Translations under genes and position numbers: made by a program
The notes under the pieces: generated by a model
The model's input: only the letters and a program-made list of their open reading frames with translations
Databases searched by the model: none
What the model was told of the DNA's origin: nothing
Source of the DNA: Sporosarcina sp.
GTDB taxonomy: Bacteria > Bacillota > Bacilli > Bacillales_A > Planococcaceae
Direction: 5' to 3'
Assembly (NCBI RefSeq): GCF_029257255.1
Contig: NZ_JARICI010000087.1
Span: 51,424-115,423 of the forward strand
Length of the DNA: 64,000 nt
In this document: in pieces, positions 1 through 9,809 of the stretch
How positions within the stretch are numbered: the first letter of the stretch is position 1
Layout: each line of letters begins with the position of its first letter

Positions 1-498
1 GGTAGACAACAGCTAAGAATAAGCCGATTAGCATGAATCCGATTGCCGCTAAGAAAAGTGACGAAGTAAATCCAAACATCACACGAATAATCTCCCCTGC
101 TCCTAATCCTTCAATTGATTCTTCAGTAACAGTCGCGTACACAGCAAGCGTGAAACCTGGCAACAGCATGTAAGTGAATCCGATTACAGCAGCAAGTAAT
201 ACTTTGCTTCCAAACAATTGATAAATCGACCGGGGAGAATGCAGCCACACATCCGGCCGTTTCCATTCACTCCATAAACTGTTCAATAATAATGCAATCG
301 GTATGCACACAGCGATCAATATCCACATCATCAATGAAATCCCCAACATAAACGACATGACTAATTTTCCTTCAGCGAGAAATGATAATCCTGCTGATGC
401 AATGATTACAAGCAAAACCGCCATTACCGTTGTGGCGTAGATCCAGCCTTTCATCATCAGCCATTCCTTTTTCCATAGCCCTTTCCATATTGCCAACT
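1..498 (-). CDS. ABC-2 type transporter permease, partial (runs off the window start)
   Basis: Manual minus-strand translation from TTG at 498: LAIWKGLWKKEWLMMKGWIYATTVMAVLLVIIASAGLSFLAEGK...; hydrophobic helices typical of an ABC-2 permease; open to the window edge. Confidence 0.6.
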
Positions 499-600
499 AA
501 TTTCATCCCCTTTCGTATTACTGTATTAGTTACATAGTACACTATATGAAATGGATTGGCAAGTTGTTACAAATATAAATATAAATGAAATCTTCAGCAA

Positions 601-747
601 CGCGCCAAAACGGTCTCATTCCGCTCTAAAACTTCCATGAAGCGAACCAAAGCTGCATCCCGCCGAACCTTTCGCAAACTACACCGCACCTATCTCGTCT
701 CGCAACGAACCAAACCGGGATTTGACCGCACATTCTCACCGTTTCCA
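601..747. repeat. Degenerate 21-bp-period array, 7 units, core CGMACCAAA (+ strand)
   Basis: Cores at 601, 622, 643, 664, 685, 706, 727 (CGCGCCAAAA, CGCTCTAAAA, CGAACCAAAG, CGAACCTTTC, CGCACCTATC, CGAACCAAAC, CGCACATTCT); each step exactly 21 bp. Confidence 0.75.
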
Positions 748-753
748 GGCAAT

Positions 754-803
754 AAAAAAGAACTGCACAGGAAGTCATTTACAATGACTTCTTGAACAGT
801 CCC
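754..803 (-). terminator. Hairpin terminator downstream of the thioesterase gene
   Basis: Minus strand: GAAGTCATTgtaAATGACTTC stem with outer pairing, followed by a T6 run. Confidence 0.6.
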
Positions 804-814
804 TCTCTTTCACA

Positions 815-1294
815 TTAATACTTCATTAATCGGCGCTGCTGACGTAGTTCGCGTCTCGCCGGTGCGGAATCAAACAGACGCTGCTCCGCTTGCGTTTCTG
901 GATAAATCTTTGCGACAGGAACTGGTCTATTCGTATCATCGACCGCCACCATCGTACAGAAGGATTCTGTAGTTAGCCTGACTTCACCAGTTACTAAATT
1001 CTGCGAATGAACCGTTACGAACACTTCCATGGAGGTATTACCGACAGAAGTTACCACCGCTTCGAGTTCGATGACATCCCCGAGCAAAGCAGGTGAAACG
1101 AAATCGACTGAGTCGATTGAAGCCGTTACAGCAGCTCTTGTACCTGCGTGTTTCATTGCACAAATCGCCGCAATCTCATCGATATAAGCAAGTACTTTGC
1201 CTCCAAATATGGATTGGATATGGTTGGTATCAGGCGGTAGGACCAGTTTGCTTTGAATAGTTCTCGATTGGCTCATGGATTTTTCTTCAGACAT
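815..1294 (-). CDS. Acyl-CoA thioesterase, hotdog fold (YkhA-like)
   Basis: ORF track; motif HIQSIFGGKVLAYIDEIAAICAMKHAG and SIDSVDFVSPALLGD typical of the family. Confidence 0.85.
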   Translation of the reverse strand: MSEEKSMSQSRTIQSKLVLPPDTNHIQSIFGGKVLAYIDEIAAICAMKHAGTRAAVTASIDSVDFVSPALLGDVIELEAVVTSVGNTSMEVFVTVHSQNLVTGEVRLTTESFCTMVAVDDTNRPVPVAKIYPETQAEQRLFDSAPARRELRQQRRLMKY

Positions 1295-1420
1295 TGCGAC
1301 AGCTCCCTTATGAATTCTTCCTCTTCAGTATAACGAACAATGAACAGGTATCACCAATTCTTGATACAAATCAATTTTTAATCTTTGCATTGGGTTTATA
1401 CTGAAATAGAGGTGATCGAA

Positions 1421-1894
1421 ATGAAAAAATGGATGTTGCTCAGCGTCATGCTGTTTTTTCTCTCCGGCTGCGGAAGCACCTTAGCAGTTAGCACATTGGC
1501 TGAACCAGCACCTGACCAGCTGCTGCCTTCACAATCTGAGGGTATTTCATTGGAGTTAATAAAGAATGAGTTCCATGGTTCCCCCTCTGCAATTAAAACC
1601 ATTATCACAAATAAGGCGGACGGGACATTTGAAATCGGTCCGTTTTATCATATAGAGCTGTATAAAGAAAACCTGTGGTATATCATCACATATTCAGACG
1701 CGGTATTTCTTCGCGATCCGCATTTCCGGGACAGCGGCATTTCGCTGAATTCCCACAGTGAAATAACTCAGGAATTCTCCGTTGAAGATCTGGGTGTAGA
1801 ATTGTACAAAGGCACATACCGGCTTGTTAAAACCGCAGTACAGAAAGAACCTTATCATGAGGTGATGATTGCAGCGCCTTTTATAGTCCACTAG
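1421..1894 (+). CDS. Lipoprotein with immunoglobulin-like domain, function unknown
   Basis: Signal peptide and lipobox MKKWMLLSVMLFFLSGCG; RBS GAGGTG before ATG 1421; the longer ORF start at 1385 looks less likely. Confidence 0.65.
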   Translation: MKKWMLLSVMLFFLSGCGSTLAVSTLAEPAPDQLLPSQSEGISLELIKNEFHGSPSAIKTIITNKADGTFEIGPFYHIELYKENLWYIITYSDAVFLRDPHFRDSGISLNSHSEITQEFSVEDLGVELYKGTYRLVKTAVQKEPYHEVMIAAPFIVH

Positions 1895-2027
1895 AAAGAA
1901 GCTGGGATATAGCCTCCAATATGCATGAGGGACCATTCTCCTTCATGCATTCTTTGAATTTAACTGCTTATTTATAAATTTTCCCTATTTAGTGTGCAGG
2001 CTTGTAGGGGAACGGACTATTCTTTAG

Positions 2028-2960
2028 TTATGTCTCAGCCACACTGCTTTTCATCTCATAAATCAAGTCTGAAACTCTTCGAACCCCTGACAGTTTCGGG
2101 TTATAGGCAGAGCCGGCAATTTTAATTTGTTCGACTGCTTTGCCGGTCGACGGTGCGTGCAGCATCTGACCACCTCCCGCATACATGGCAACATGGGTGA
2201 CAGGACCATCCTGTCTGTCCTTGAAGAAAAGCAGATCTCCTTTTTGCCAGGTTGCCTGATTGCATGATACCGGCAATCCGACTTCTGCCTGATCCGCCGC
2301 ATCCCTAGGCAGCAGCACACCACAGGATTTCCACAATTGATGGACAAATCCCGAACAATCAAAGCCCCATCCGGACATACCACCCCAGACATATGGCAGT
2401 CCTAAAAACTTTTTGCCTTTTGCAAGAGGTCTGCCGCTTTCAAATTCTTCGACTTGTTTTACGTCTCTACTGCGAACCAGTTTCCACCCATGCGGTGTCC
2501 ATACGCGGAACTGATCGCCATGACAGCGGCTGCACGGAAAAACCGTGTTGAATGAAACCGGTAAAAACCGCTCACCCGTTTCATTGTTCAGCCAAGTTTT
2601 TGGGGCGGTCACACGCACATGTACCCTCGTTAAAGATGCGGTGCGCTGGGATAATTGCACGAGCGGCACCCAGCCGGGATAACCTCGTGAATCTTTGGAA
2701 GAAGGCTGACCGCTGACGATCACTTTCGCCCAATCTTCCACAATCTCTTCCACAATAACCGGCTCGCCATATAAAATCTGGGTCTGAATCCGATTTTCCT
2801 CACTCAGCGCCAATCGCTCTTCAAACATGAGCTGTCCAAACCACTTCTCCAGCTGAACCGGCTGCTGCAGCGCAGGCAAATCAACGAGCCGCGGTGCATC
2901 CGGATCGGTCCAAACAGTTGCGACACTGACGGCGCATACCCAATTTTCATTCATTGGCAC
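2028..2960 (-). CDS. NlpC/P60 endopeptidase, gamma-D-Glu-diamino acid type (YkfC-like)
   Basis: GLPYVWGGMSGWGFDCSGFVHQLWKSCG and THVAMYAGGGQMLHAPSTG motifs; SH3-like N-terminus; next to ykfB/ykfA-like genes. Confidence 0.85.
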   Translation of the reverse strand: MPMNENWVCAVSVATVWTDPDAPRLVDLPALQQPVQLEKWFGQLMFEERLALSEENRIQTQILYGEPVIVEEIVEDWAKVIVSGQPSSKDSRGYPGWVPLVQLSQRTASLTRVHVRVTAPKTWLNNETGERFLPVSFNTVFPCSRCHGDQFRVWTPHGWKLVRSRDVKQVEEFESGRPLAKGKKFLGLPYVWGGMSGWGFDCSGFVHQLWKSCGVLLPRDAADQAEVGLPVSCNQATWQKGDLLFFKDRQDGPVTHVAMYAGGGQMLHAPSTGKAVEQIKIAGSAYNPKLSGVRRVSDLIYEMKSSVAET

Positions 2961-4056
2961 GTTCCTTCACCCATTGCTGCATCCGGTTCAAGTCAAATCC
3001 TAAACCAAATCCGTTGCCAAACTCTATTACAGAGCCTTTGTACACGATCCCCCCACAATTAAACACATCCGCCAATAAAAGCGGTGCATCTAAATCCGTA
3101 CGCGTAACATTTGGCTGGCTCGCTGCAAAATGAGCGGCTGCCGTCACACCGACAGCTGTCTCCATCATACTGCCCGTCATACATTCCACTCCATAGCTTT
3201 GCGCCATTGCATTGATTTTCAACGCTTCGTGGATCCCCCCCGACTTCATCAATTTGATATTCAGCAAATCGGCAGCGTGCATTTCAAGCAACCTTCTTGC
3301 ATCAGCTGCGGAAAACAATGATTCATCTGCCATGATCAAAGTATCCGTTCGCTTCGTCACTTCACGCAGTCCCTCAAGATCATTCGCTGCAACTGGCTGC
3401 TCAACCAGTTCGATATCCATGCCGTCGTCTTCAAGCTGACGGATGATCCGGATTGCTTCCTTTGGTTTCCAACCTTGATTAGCGTCTAGCCGAAGCACAA
3501 TACTCGGTCCGACTTCCCGTCGAATAGCCTGGATTCTTGCACGCTCTTCCTGAAAATTCCCTGTACCGATTTTTATCTTCAGTACAGAGAATCCTTTTGC
3601 CGCATGTTCCGTTGCTTCTTTCACCATATCTTCCGGGGCGCCCACACTGACCGTCAAATCGGTCGTCAAGCGGTCGTTGTATCCCCCAAGCATCTGCACT
3701 AATGGAAGACCGCATTGCTGCGCTAGTATGTCGTGAATCGCCATATCAACTGCTGCCTTAGCGCTCGTGTTGCCTAGCAATGAACGCTGAACTTTTTCAA
3801 ACAGCACTTCACGCCTTGTCACGTCCTCTCCAATTAAAACCGGTCCAAGCACTCGGTCAATAGCATAGCGTATACTTCCGAACGTCTCCCCGGTGATCAC
3901 GTGAGTCGGCACAGCTTCCCCCCAGCCGATTAAACCGGTTTCCAACGTGACCTTCACAATAATTGATTGCACATTATGAACGGCCCGCAATGCCGTGACA
4001 AACGGTTTCGTAAGCTTTGACTGCACCACAAATGTTTCGACGGTGCGAATGTTCAT
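2947..4056 (-). CDS. Dipeptide epimerase (L-Ala-D/L-Glu epimerase, enolase superfamily)
   Basis: FSVLKIKIGTG, RLDANQGW, ELVEQPV, IMADESLF, LLNIKLMKSGG motifs. Confidence 0.88.
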   Translation of the reverse strand: MNIRTVETFVVQSKLTKPFVTALRAVHNVQSIIVKVTLETGLIGWGEAVPTHVITGETFGSIRYAIDRVLGPVLIGEDVTRREVLFEKVQRSLLGNTSAKAAVDMAIHDILAQQCGLPLVQMLGGYNDRLTTDLTVSVGAPEDMVKEATEHAAKGFSVLKIKIGTGNFQEERARIQAIRREVGPSIVLRLDANQGWKPKEAIRIIRQLEDDGMDIELVEQPVAANDLEGLREVTKRTDTLIMADESLFSAADARRLLEMHAADLLNIKLMKSGGIHEALKINAMAQSYGVECMTGSMMETAVGVTAAAHFAASQPNVTRTDLDAPLLLADVFNCGGIVYKGSVIEFGNGFGLGFDLNRMQQWVKERANE

Positions 4057-4989
4057 TCATTCCACTCCCGGTAAGATAGTGAGCGTCCTTTCATTCGCAT
4101 TCAAACGCCCTTTGACGCCGAGCGGTATGGCGATATTCGGTTCGCAGTGTCCCATTTGGAAGCCCTCTACGACCGGCTTGCCCAGATCTTTGAAATAGTG
4201 AGCAAACACTTCGTCAAGTGTCAGCGACTTCTCTGGATTGGAAGGCTCCGCTTTTGCAAAATCACCTATGATTATCCCTGATGCTTCACGCAGCTTGCCC
4301 GCCAAACGAAGCTGATTCAGCAAACGATCCACTTTATATGGCTCTTCCCCGACATCCTCAATGAACAGTAATTTTTGATTCGTCTCTATTTCAAATTCAC
4401 TGCCAAGGCTGTTCGCTAACTGTGTTAAGTTACCGCCGACTACTTCTCCTTCCGCTATGCCCGCGCTCAGTGCTTTAAGCGGAGAAATCGCTTCTGTATA
4501 ATGCACTTCGACAGGTTCAAACAGCTGCCCGAACATCTTCCCTGACAGTTCGTGGAATTCATCTTTTGCCACACAGGAAGCAAGCATCGGGCCATGAAAC
4601 GTCACAAGCCCTGCACCTTGGCGAATTGCCGTATGCAGATAGGTGATATCACTGAATCCCCAAAACGCTTTCGGATGTTCGTGAATTAACTCCATATCCA
4701 GACGATCCGCAAAGCGTGCTGACCCATAACCGCCGCCAGCGCATAGGATTCCTTTCACCTCAGGATCACGGAACATATCATGCAGATCAGCAAGACGTTC
4801 CTCATCGGTCCCTGCTAGATAGCCGTTCTTTTTATAGACAGAGTGCCCGATTTTATAACGCAGTCCGAGCTGTTCCAAAAATGAAAACGAACGCTCCACG
4901 TCTGCCTGCGCGACGGGACTCGCCGGCGCCACAATTCCAATTACATCACCTTTTACTAAACGATTAGGACGGATCATACTAGTCATCAC
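4057..4989 (-). CDS. LD-carboxypeptidase (S66 family; YkfA-like)
   Basis: VIGIVAPASPV, AFWGFSDITYLH, GIIIGDF motifs. Confidence 0.88.
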   Translation of the reverse strand: MMTSMIRPNRLVKGDVIGIVAPASPVAQADVERSFSFLEQLGLRYKIGHSVYKKNGYLAGTDEERLADLHDMFRDPEVKGILCAGGGYGSARFADRLDMELIHEHPKAFWGFSDITYLHTAIRQGAGLVTFHGPMLASCVAKDEFHELSGKMFGQLFEPVEVHYTEAISPLKALSAGIAEGEVVGGNLTQLANSLGSEFEIETNQKLLFIEDVGEEPYKVDRLLNQLRLAGKLREASGIIIGDFAKAEPSNPEKSLTLDEVFAHYFKDLGKPVVEGFQMGHCEPNIAIPLGVKGRLNANERTLTILPGVE

Positions 4990-5033
4990 CCTTTCTGTGT
5001 CCTACTTTATCATATTCAATGCGGTACGCAGAT

Positions 5034-5071
5034 AAAACCGCAGTTTCATCTACGCGAAAACTGCGGTTTTT
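5034..5071. terminator. Bidirectional-looking hairpin terminator
   Basis: AAAACCGCAGTTT catctacgcg AAAACTGCGGTTTTT. Confidence 0.65.
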
Positions 5072-5078
5072 GAGGTGC

Positions 5079-5225
5079 TATGAGCGCGCGGGTTGGGGTT
5101 ATGATCACGGACGCTTGCTGTATGGGCGTGTAACGGAAGGTTATGATCACGCGCGCGTGGTGTATGAGCGCCGCCACGGTTGCTATGATTACTTGACCGC
5201 TATGTATGAGCGCACCCCACAAATT
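5079..5225. repeat. 21-bp-period array, 7 units, core TATGAGCGC (+ strand)
   Basis: TATGA/TATGG at 5079, 5100, 5121, 5142, 5163, 5184, 5205; each step exactly 21 bp; sits between the oppA-like stop codon and a terminator hairpin. Confidence 0.88.
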
Positions 5226-5229
5226 TCGT

Positions 5230-6972
5230 TCATTCTGACACGCCCCACTTCCAAACGCGGCTATTCTCCGACTTTGGATCAATCGAATAATTAACAACCC
5301 GCTTATTCACACCCAAAATTTCATAGCGATACAGTGTCGGCGCAAGTGGCACGTCTTCTACCATCAACGCCTGCCACTCGTTATAGATTTCACGCCTTTC
5401 CTGCGAATCAAATGCCGCTTCAGAAGTTCCTAATTCAAGCAGCTCATCATTCTTCTCACTCACATACCGTGAGTAATTAAACAGTGCCTTGCGTCCGTAA
5501 AGACCGGATGGATCCGGATCAGACCCGGCACCCCAGGCTCCCTGGAATATATCCACCTTCGGATCATCCGATTTCACCAGGTCGTAAAATGCATTAAAAT
5601 CATGCAGTCTTCCGTCCGTCAGTTCCACTTTCAGTCCGACATCTGCCCAATTTTGAATATAGTACATAGCGACAGGCTCCGCCGAATCTCCTCCTGCCAT
5701 CGAGGCAAAACGCAAAGTGAACGGCTGGCCTTCCGGTTCTTCCCGGAAACCATCACCGCTCACGTCAAGATAGCCTGCTTCATCGAGCAGTGCATTCGCT
5801 TTTTCCGGGTCATATGGACGGCCGGCATTTCCCTTATCATGATACGTATCTAAAACTGGCACAATCAGTGTGGAAGCAGGGAAACGCAGTCCGTGATAGA
5901 CATATTTTCCGACCGACTCATTATCCATCGCGTGCCACATCGCCTGCCGCACTAATTTATTCGAAAGTTTCGCTTTAGGATCCATTCGGTTTTCCTTTTT
6001 CTCCTCATCCCATCTGCCCAGCTTGAATCCTATATAGGTGTATGCCAGATCGATATCTCCTAGCAACTCAATATTGCCTAGCTGCTTTACCGCTTCTGTC
6101 TGGTCTGCCGGGATTCTCGCTATATCGATATCCCCACGTTTCAGCGACTCGGTCACAATCGCTTCATTCACCGTCTTCAATACAACAGATTCAAGCTGCG
6201 GCTGTCCTCTCCAGTAGTTTTCATTGCGTTCCAATAAAACAGATTCACCGGGCACAATCTTGACGATTTTATACGGACCGAAACCAATTGGCGTGACGCG
6301 TATTTTTTCCGAGGACTCCAATTCCTTCATTGTCAGCTCACCGCTTGTGACGTCACCTGTATGATGCCGCGGCACTGGTGACGACCAGAAACCTGACAGC
6401 ATGGAAGGAGAAGCTGTAGTAAACGTTACGCTGATCGTCCGGTCATCCTGCACGCGTATACCCAAAATTTCTTTGGTACGTCCATTATGGTAGTCATCCA
6501 TGCCTTCCACGTTTTCTATCATGAATGTATAGCGTTCACCTGCATAATCGGGATGTCCAATCAGCTCATAAGCGTACAGCAGATCACTTGCCTTCACAGG
6601 TTCTCCGTCATGCCAATACACACCGTCTTTTATCCGCAATGTAATCGTCCTGCGGTCTTCAGATAAAACGAATGATGCGGCTCCATCATTGGAAATTTCG
6701 AAATCACTGTTTGTTGAAAGTAGTGATTCATCAAACCAGTTCATGATTTCTGCATCAAATGAACCGCTGTAAAATGCACGGCTCAGTGTTCCTTCAAACG
6801 GATCGGAACTGACTAACGCGACGACCATCTCACCGTCTACTATTGGCTTACTTTGATTGGATACTTCTAACGGAAAGGTGATTGGTCCTGCTTCCTGCGC
6901 TTGCGGTTGCATCGTACTGCAACCTGCGAGCACTATACATAAACTGATCAGTATCAGCAATTTTCCACGCAC
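5230..6972 (-). CDS. Oligopeptide ABC transporter substrate-binding lipoprotein (SBP family 5)
   Basis: Lipobox LLILISLCIVLAGC; WHDGEPVKASDLLYAYE; GTG start favoured over the ORF-track start at 7035, which overlaps the upstream gene. Confidence 0.85.
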   Translation of the reverse strand: MRGKLLILISLCIVLAGCSTMQPQAQEAGPITFPLEVSNQSKPIVDGEMVVALVSSDPFEGTLSRAFYSGSFDAEIMNWFDESLLSTNSDFEISNDGAASFVLSEDRRTITLRIKDGVYWHDGEPVKASDLLYAYELIGHPDYAGERYTFMIENVEGMDDYHNGRTKEILGIRVQDDRTISVTFTTASPSMLSGFWSSPVPRHHTGDVTSGELTMKELESSEKIRVTPIGFGPYKIVKIVPGESVLLERNENYWRGQPQLESVVLKTVNEAIVTESLKRGDIDIARIPADQTEAVKQLGNIELLGDIDLAYTYIGFKLGRWDEEKKENRMDPKAKLSNKLVRQAMWHAMDNESVGKYVYHGLRFPASTLIVPVLDTYHDKGNAGRPYDPEKANALLDEAGYLDVSGDGFREEPEGQPFTLRFASMAGGDSAEPVAMYYIQNWADVGLKVELTDGRLHDFNAFYDLVKSDDPKVDIFQGAWGAGSDPDPSGLYGRKALFNYSRYVSEKNDELLELGTSEAAFDSQERREIYNEWQALMVEDVPLAPTLYRYEILGVNKRVVNYSIDPKSENSRVWKWGVSE

Positions 6973-6988
6973 ATCGTTCTCCTCCTTA

Positions 6989-7885
6989 TCAAGCTCGCTG
7001 TCTCGCATCTGCTGCCCGTTTGACAGCCTGGCCAATATAATTAATGCACAGCATGATCACTAAAATCAGCAGAGCAGCCGGCAGCCAGACCCACCATTTG
7101 TTTTGGACAATATCAGGATTTTTAGCCAGGGCAATCAATGTTCCTAGTGAAGGCGTACCTGACGGCAGACCAAACCCCAGAAATGTCAGCCCGGTTTCCA
7201 AGCCAATATTACCGGCCAGTGTCAGTGTCATATTGACAATAATAAGTGAGCTCAAATTCGGCAGCATCTCAAACAAGATGATTTTCCAATTTGGCGTACC
7301 AAGTGTTTTGGAAGCACTGATATAATCCAGTTCCCGTTCCGCAAGCCCTCTCGACCGAATAAGACGCGCTTTGCCGAACCAAGCGAATATACTCATAATG
7401 AAAATGAAGTGATAGACGGTGTAATTCGGCACCAGCACGACGAAGACAATAATAATCATCAGTGATGGTAAAATCATCAGAAAATCAAGGATGCGGCTAA
7501 TGATTTGATCGGCCCACCCGCCGTAATACCCGGCAATCAGACCGATTGTCAAACCGTACAAACTGGACAACAGTGTAACGCAAATACCGATAGTCAAGGA
7601 ATTTCGCGCACCGAGCAGCAGCTGACCAAAGACATCTCTGCCTCCATCGTCTGTGCCGAGCCAATGAGTAAATGATGGCGGCCAGTAGATTCTGGAGAGT
7701 TCAATTCGGTTCACACGTTCTATCGAAAGAAAGAGAGGGGAAAGATAGGCAATGGCAATAATCGTGATTAGTATGATAGCTGACATACATGCCATTCGAT
7801 CTTGACGAACTTCAGCTACTATTTTCGACAGAAAGGAAGAATGACCTGAATTTTTATGCTGTTCCACTTCATTCAACCGCTCCAT
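6989..7885 (-). CDS. Peptide ABC transporter permease (DppC/OppC type)
   Basis: HWLGTDDGGRDVFGQLLLGARNSL and permease EAA-like loop. Confidence 0.88.
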   Translation of the reverse strand: MERLNEVEQHKNSGHSSFLSKIVAEVRQDRMACMSAIILITIIAIAYLSPLFLSIERVNRIELSRIYWPPSFTHWLGTDDGGRDVFGQLLLGARNSLTIGICVTLLSSLYGLTIGLIAGYYGGWADQIISRILDFLMILPSLMIIIVFVVLVPNYTVYHFIFIMSIFAWFGKARLIRSRGLAERELDYISASKTLGTPNWKIILFEMLPNLSSLIIVNMTLTLAGNIGLETGLTFLGFGLPSGTPSLGTLIALAKNPDIVQNKWWVWLPAALLILVIMLCINYIGQAVKRAADARQRA

Positions 7886-7899
7886 ACGCTCCCCCTCCT

Positions 7900-8868
7900 T
7901 TATCCGAAACGAATCCGCGGGTCCGCGATGCGCAAAATGATGTCAGACAGCATGGTTCCGACAATTACCGCCGCTCCTGAGATGAGCACAAGCGCAGTCA
8001 CTACCGTGAAATCACGCGTCATAATAGAATCAATGAAAAGTCTTCCAAGACCCGGATAGCTGAAGATCGTCTCAATAAACACCGATCCCGCAATCAGTCC
8101 GGTGATTTCATAGCCTAAAAACGCAGCGATTGGCAAAATCGAATGACGCAAAATATGATTCCGGTACACTGCGTTCTCAGGCACCCCTTTTGCACGAGCC
8201 GTCTTCACGAAGTCCTTCATTTTCGTATCAATCATTTCATTGCGCAAATACTGCACAGTGGAATACGTCAGCAGCAAGGAACCTGACAGCACAGGCAACA
8301 CTAAGTGTTTCAGCTTATCCAAAACATACTCGGGCGTTTCTTCAGCAATCCGAATATCGACACTGCCGCCGCTCGGAAACCAATTCAGCACAAAGCCAAA
8401 GACATACAGCATCAACAATGCAAATACGAAAACCGGTGTGGCGAATGAAATATAGTTATACGTCACGATGAACTGATCCGCCCAGCTTCTAGTCCACCTG
8501 CCCGCAATCATCCCGAGCGGAATCGCAATGCTGTACGTCACAACTAATGTTGAGACAGAGAGCCAGATGGTGTTTTCAATCCGCCCTGCCAACAGCTGTG
8601 TAACCGGCTGTTTATGCACAAATGACTGACCAAAATCACCGTGAAGTGCATCGCGAATCCAGCGGCCGTATTGTACAATCCACGGATCATTCAAGCCATG
8701 CTGTTCCCTTATTTTTTCCATCTGTTCCGCTGACACATTCGGTTTCCCCATAAACGCTCCCGACACAGCATCCCCGGGCATCTGTTTCGCCAAAAAGAAT
8801 ATCAGAATACTCAAGAGCAGTAGTTGCGGAATCATCAGTAAGGTCCTTTTCAAAATAAATGTCAGCAC
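7900..8868 (-). CDS. Peptide ABC transporter permease (DppB/OppB type)
   Basis: MLTFILKRTLLMIPQLLLLSILIFFL; TARAKGVPENAVYRNHILRHSILP. Confidence 0.88.
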   Translation of the reverse strand: MLTFILKRTLLMIPQLLLLSILIFFLAKQMPGDAVSGAFMGKPNVSAEQMEKIREQHGLNDPWIVQYGRWIRDALHGDFGQSFVHKQPVTQLLAGRIENTIWLSVSTLVVTYSIAIPLGMIAGRWTRSWADQFIVTYNYISFATPVFVFALLMLYVFGFVLNWFPSGGSVDIRIAEETPEYVLDKLKHLVLPVLSGSLLLTYSTVQYLRNEMIDTKMKDFVKTARAKGVPENAVYRNHILRHSILPIAAFLGYEITGLIAGSVFIETIFSYPGLGRLFIDSIMTRDFTVVTALVLISGAAVIVGTMLSDIILRIADPRIRFG

Positions 8869-8885
8869 GCCTTCGCCTCCTTACT

Positions 8886-9809
8886 TTACAGCCGCGCCCA
8901 GTGCGTATCCGAAATTTGCTGTAAATCCGCTGATCTGCCTTCCGAATCAAAAAACGTATCCGCCAGCTCATCAAATTCTTTATTTATTTGCAGTCGTTGT
9001 TTCATTTTCTCTTGTCTTTTCTCTGGATCCATTTCAGGCATTGCAACGAGTAATCGTTTCGTATAAAGATGCTTCGGCCGTTCGAAAATATCTTCAACGG
9101 TTCCTTCCTCTACTAAACGACCTTTATACATGATGCCGATCCGGTCGCATATATGTTGGACCACTCCCAAGTCATGCGAAATAAAAAGCATCGTCAGCCC
9201 AAATTCTTCTTGGATCTCTTTCATGAAATTCAGCACCTGCGCCTGCACGGAGACGTCCAGCGCAGATACAGGTTCATCGGCAATTACTAACTGCGGCTGT
9301 AGAGCCATGGCACGTGCAATCCCGATGCGCTGACGCTGGCCGCCTGAAAACTGGTGCGGATACTGATAAACCGACTCTTCATTCAAGCCAACCCGCTGTA
9401 CAAGTTCCAGGACCTTCGCCAGTTCATCCGCTTTAGATAGCCTTTCGAAATTACGCAATGGCTCCGCAATAATATTCCAGACATTTTTTCTCGGATTTAA
9501 CGAAGAATAAGGATCCTGGAAGATCATTTGAATTTCTTTCATTTGCTGCTTGCGTGCTTTTCTGGAGAGCTGTGACAAATCACATCCCTGGAAAAGAATT
9601 TGACCTGCATTCAGCTGATTTAAACCAATGATCGCTCTTGCCGCCGTCGACTTCCCGCAGCCTGATTCTCCAACCAGCCCGTATATTTCACCTTGCCGGA
9701 GTTCAAGGCTTAATTGATCAATGACAGGAATAACAGCACCCCTACGTTTTAAAAAACTACCGGTTTTGGAATAATGAACGGATACATCACGTAGCTGCAG
9801 CAGAGGCAT
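8886..9809 (-). CDS. Peptide ABC transporter ATP-binding protein (OppF type)
   Basis: Walker A GESGCGKST, signature FSGGQRQR, Walker B LVIADEPVSALD; start MPLLQLRDV at 9809 favoured. Confidence 0.88.
   Translation of the reverse strand: MPLLQLRDVSVHYSKTGSFLKRRGAVIPVIDQLSLELRQGEIYGLVGESGCGKSTAARAIIGLNQLNAGQILFQGCDLSQLSRKARKQQMKEIQMIFQDPYSSLNPRKNVWNIIAEPLRNFERLSKADELAKVLELVQRVGLNEESVYQYPHQFSGGQRQRIGIARAMALQPQLVIADEPVSALDVSVQAQVLNFMKEIQEEFGLTMLFISHDLGVVQHICDRIGIMYKGRLVEEGTVEDIFERPKHLYTKRLLVAMPEMDPEKRQEKMKQRLQINKEFDELADTFFDSEGRSADLQQISDTHWARL

Noticed and set aside
601-747. CRISPR array (regular 21-bp spacing)
   Set aside because: Repeats are only ~8-10 bp and degenerate, spacers ~12 bp, and no cas genes are present. 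The same applies to the arrays at 5079, 36942 and 52441.
5019-5294. ORF of 91 aa with YERxxxx heptads as a repeat protein
   Set aside because: Its codons follow the 21-bp DNA array. A 21-bp period keeps any frame in register, the second array (36942) has a stop in its first unit and no start, and another array has an internal TAA. Better described as a DNA repeat.
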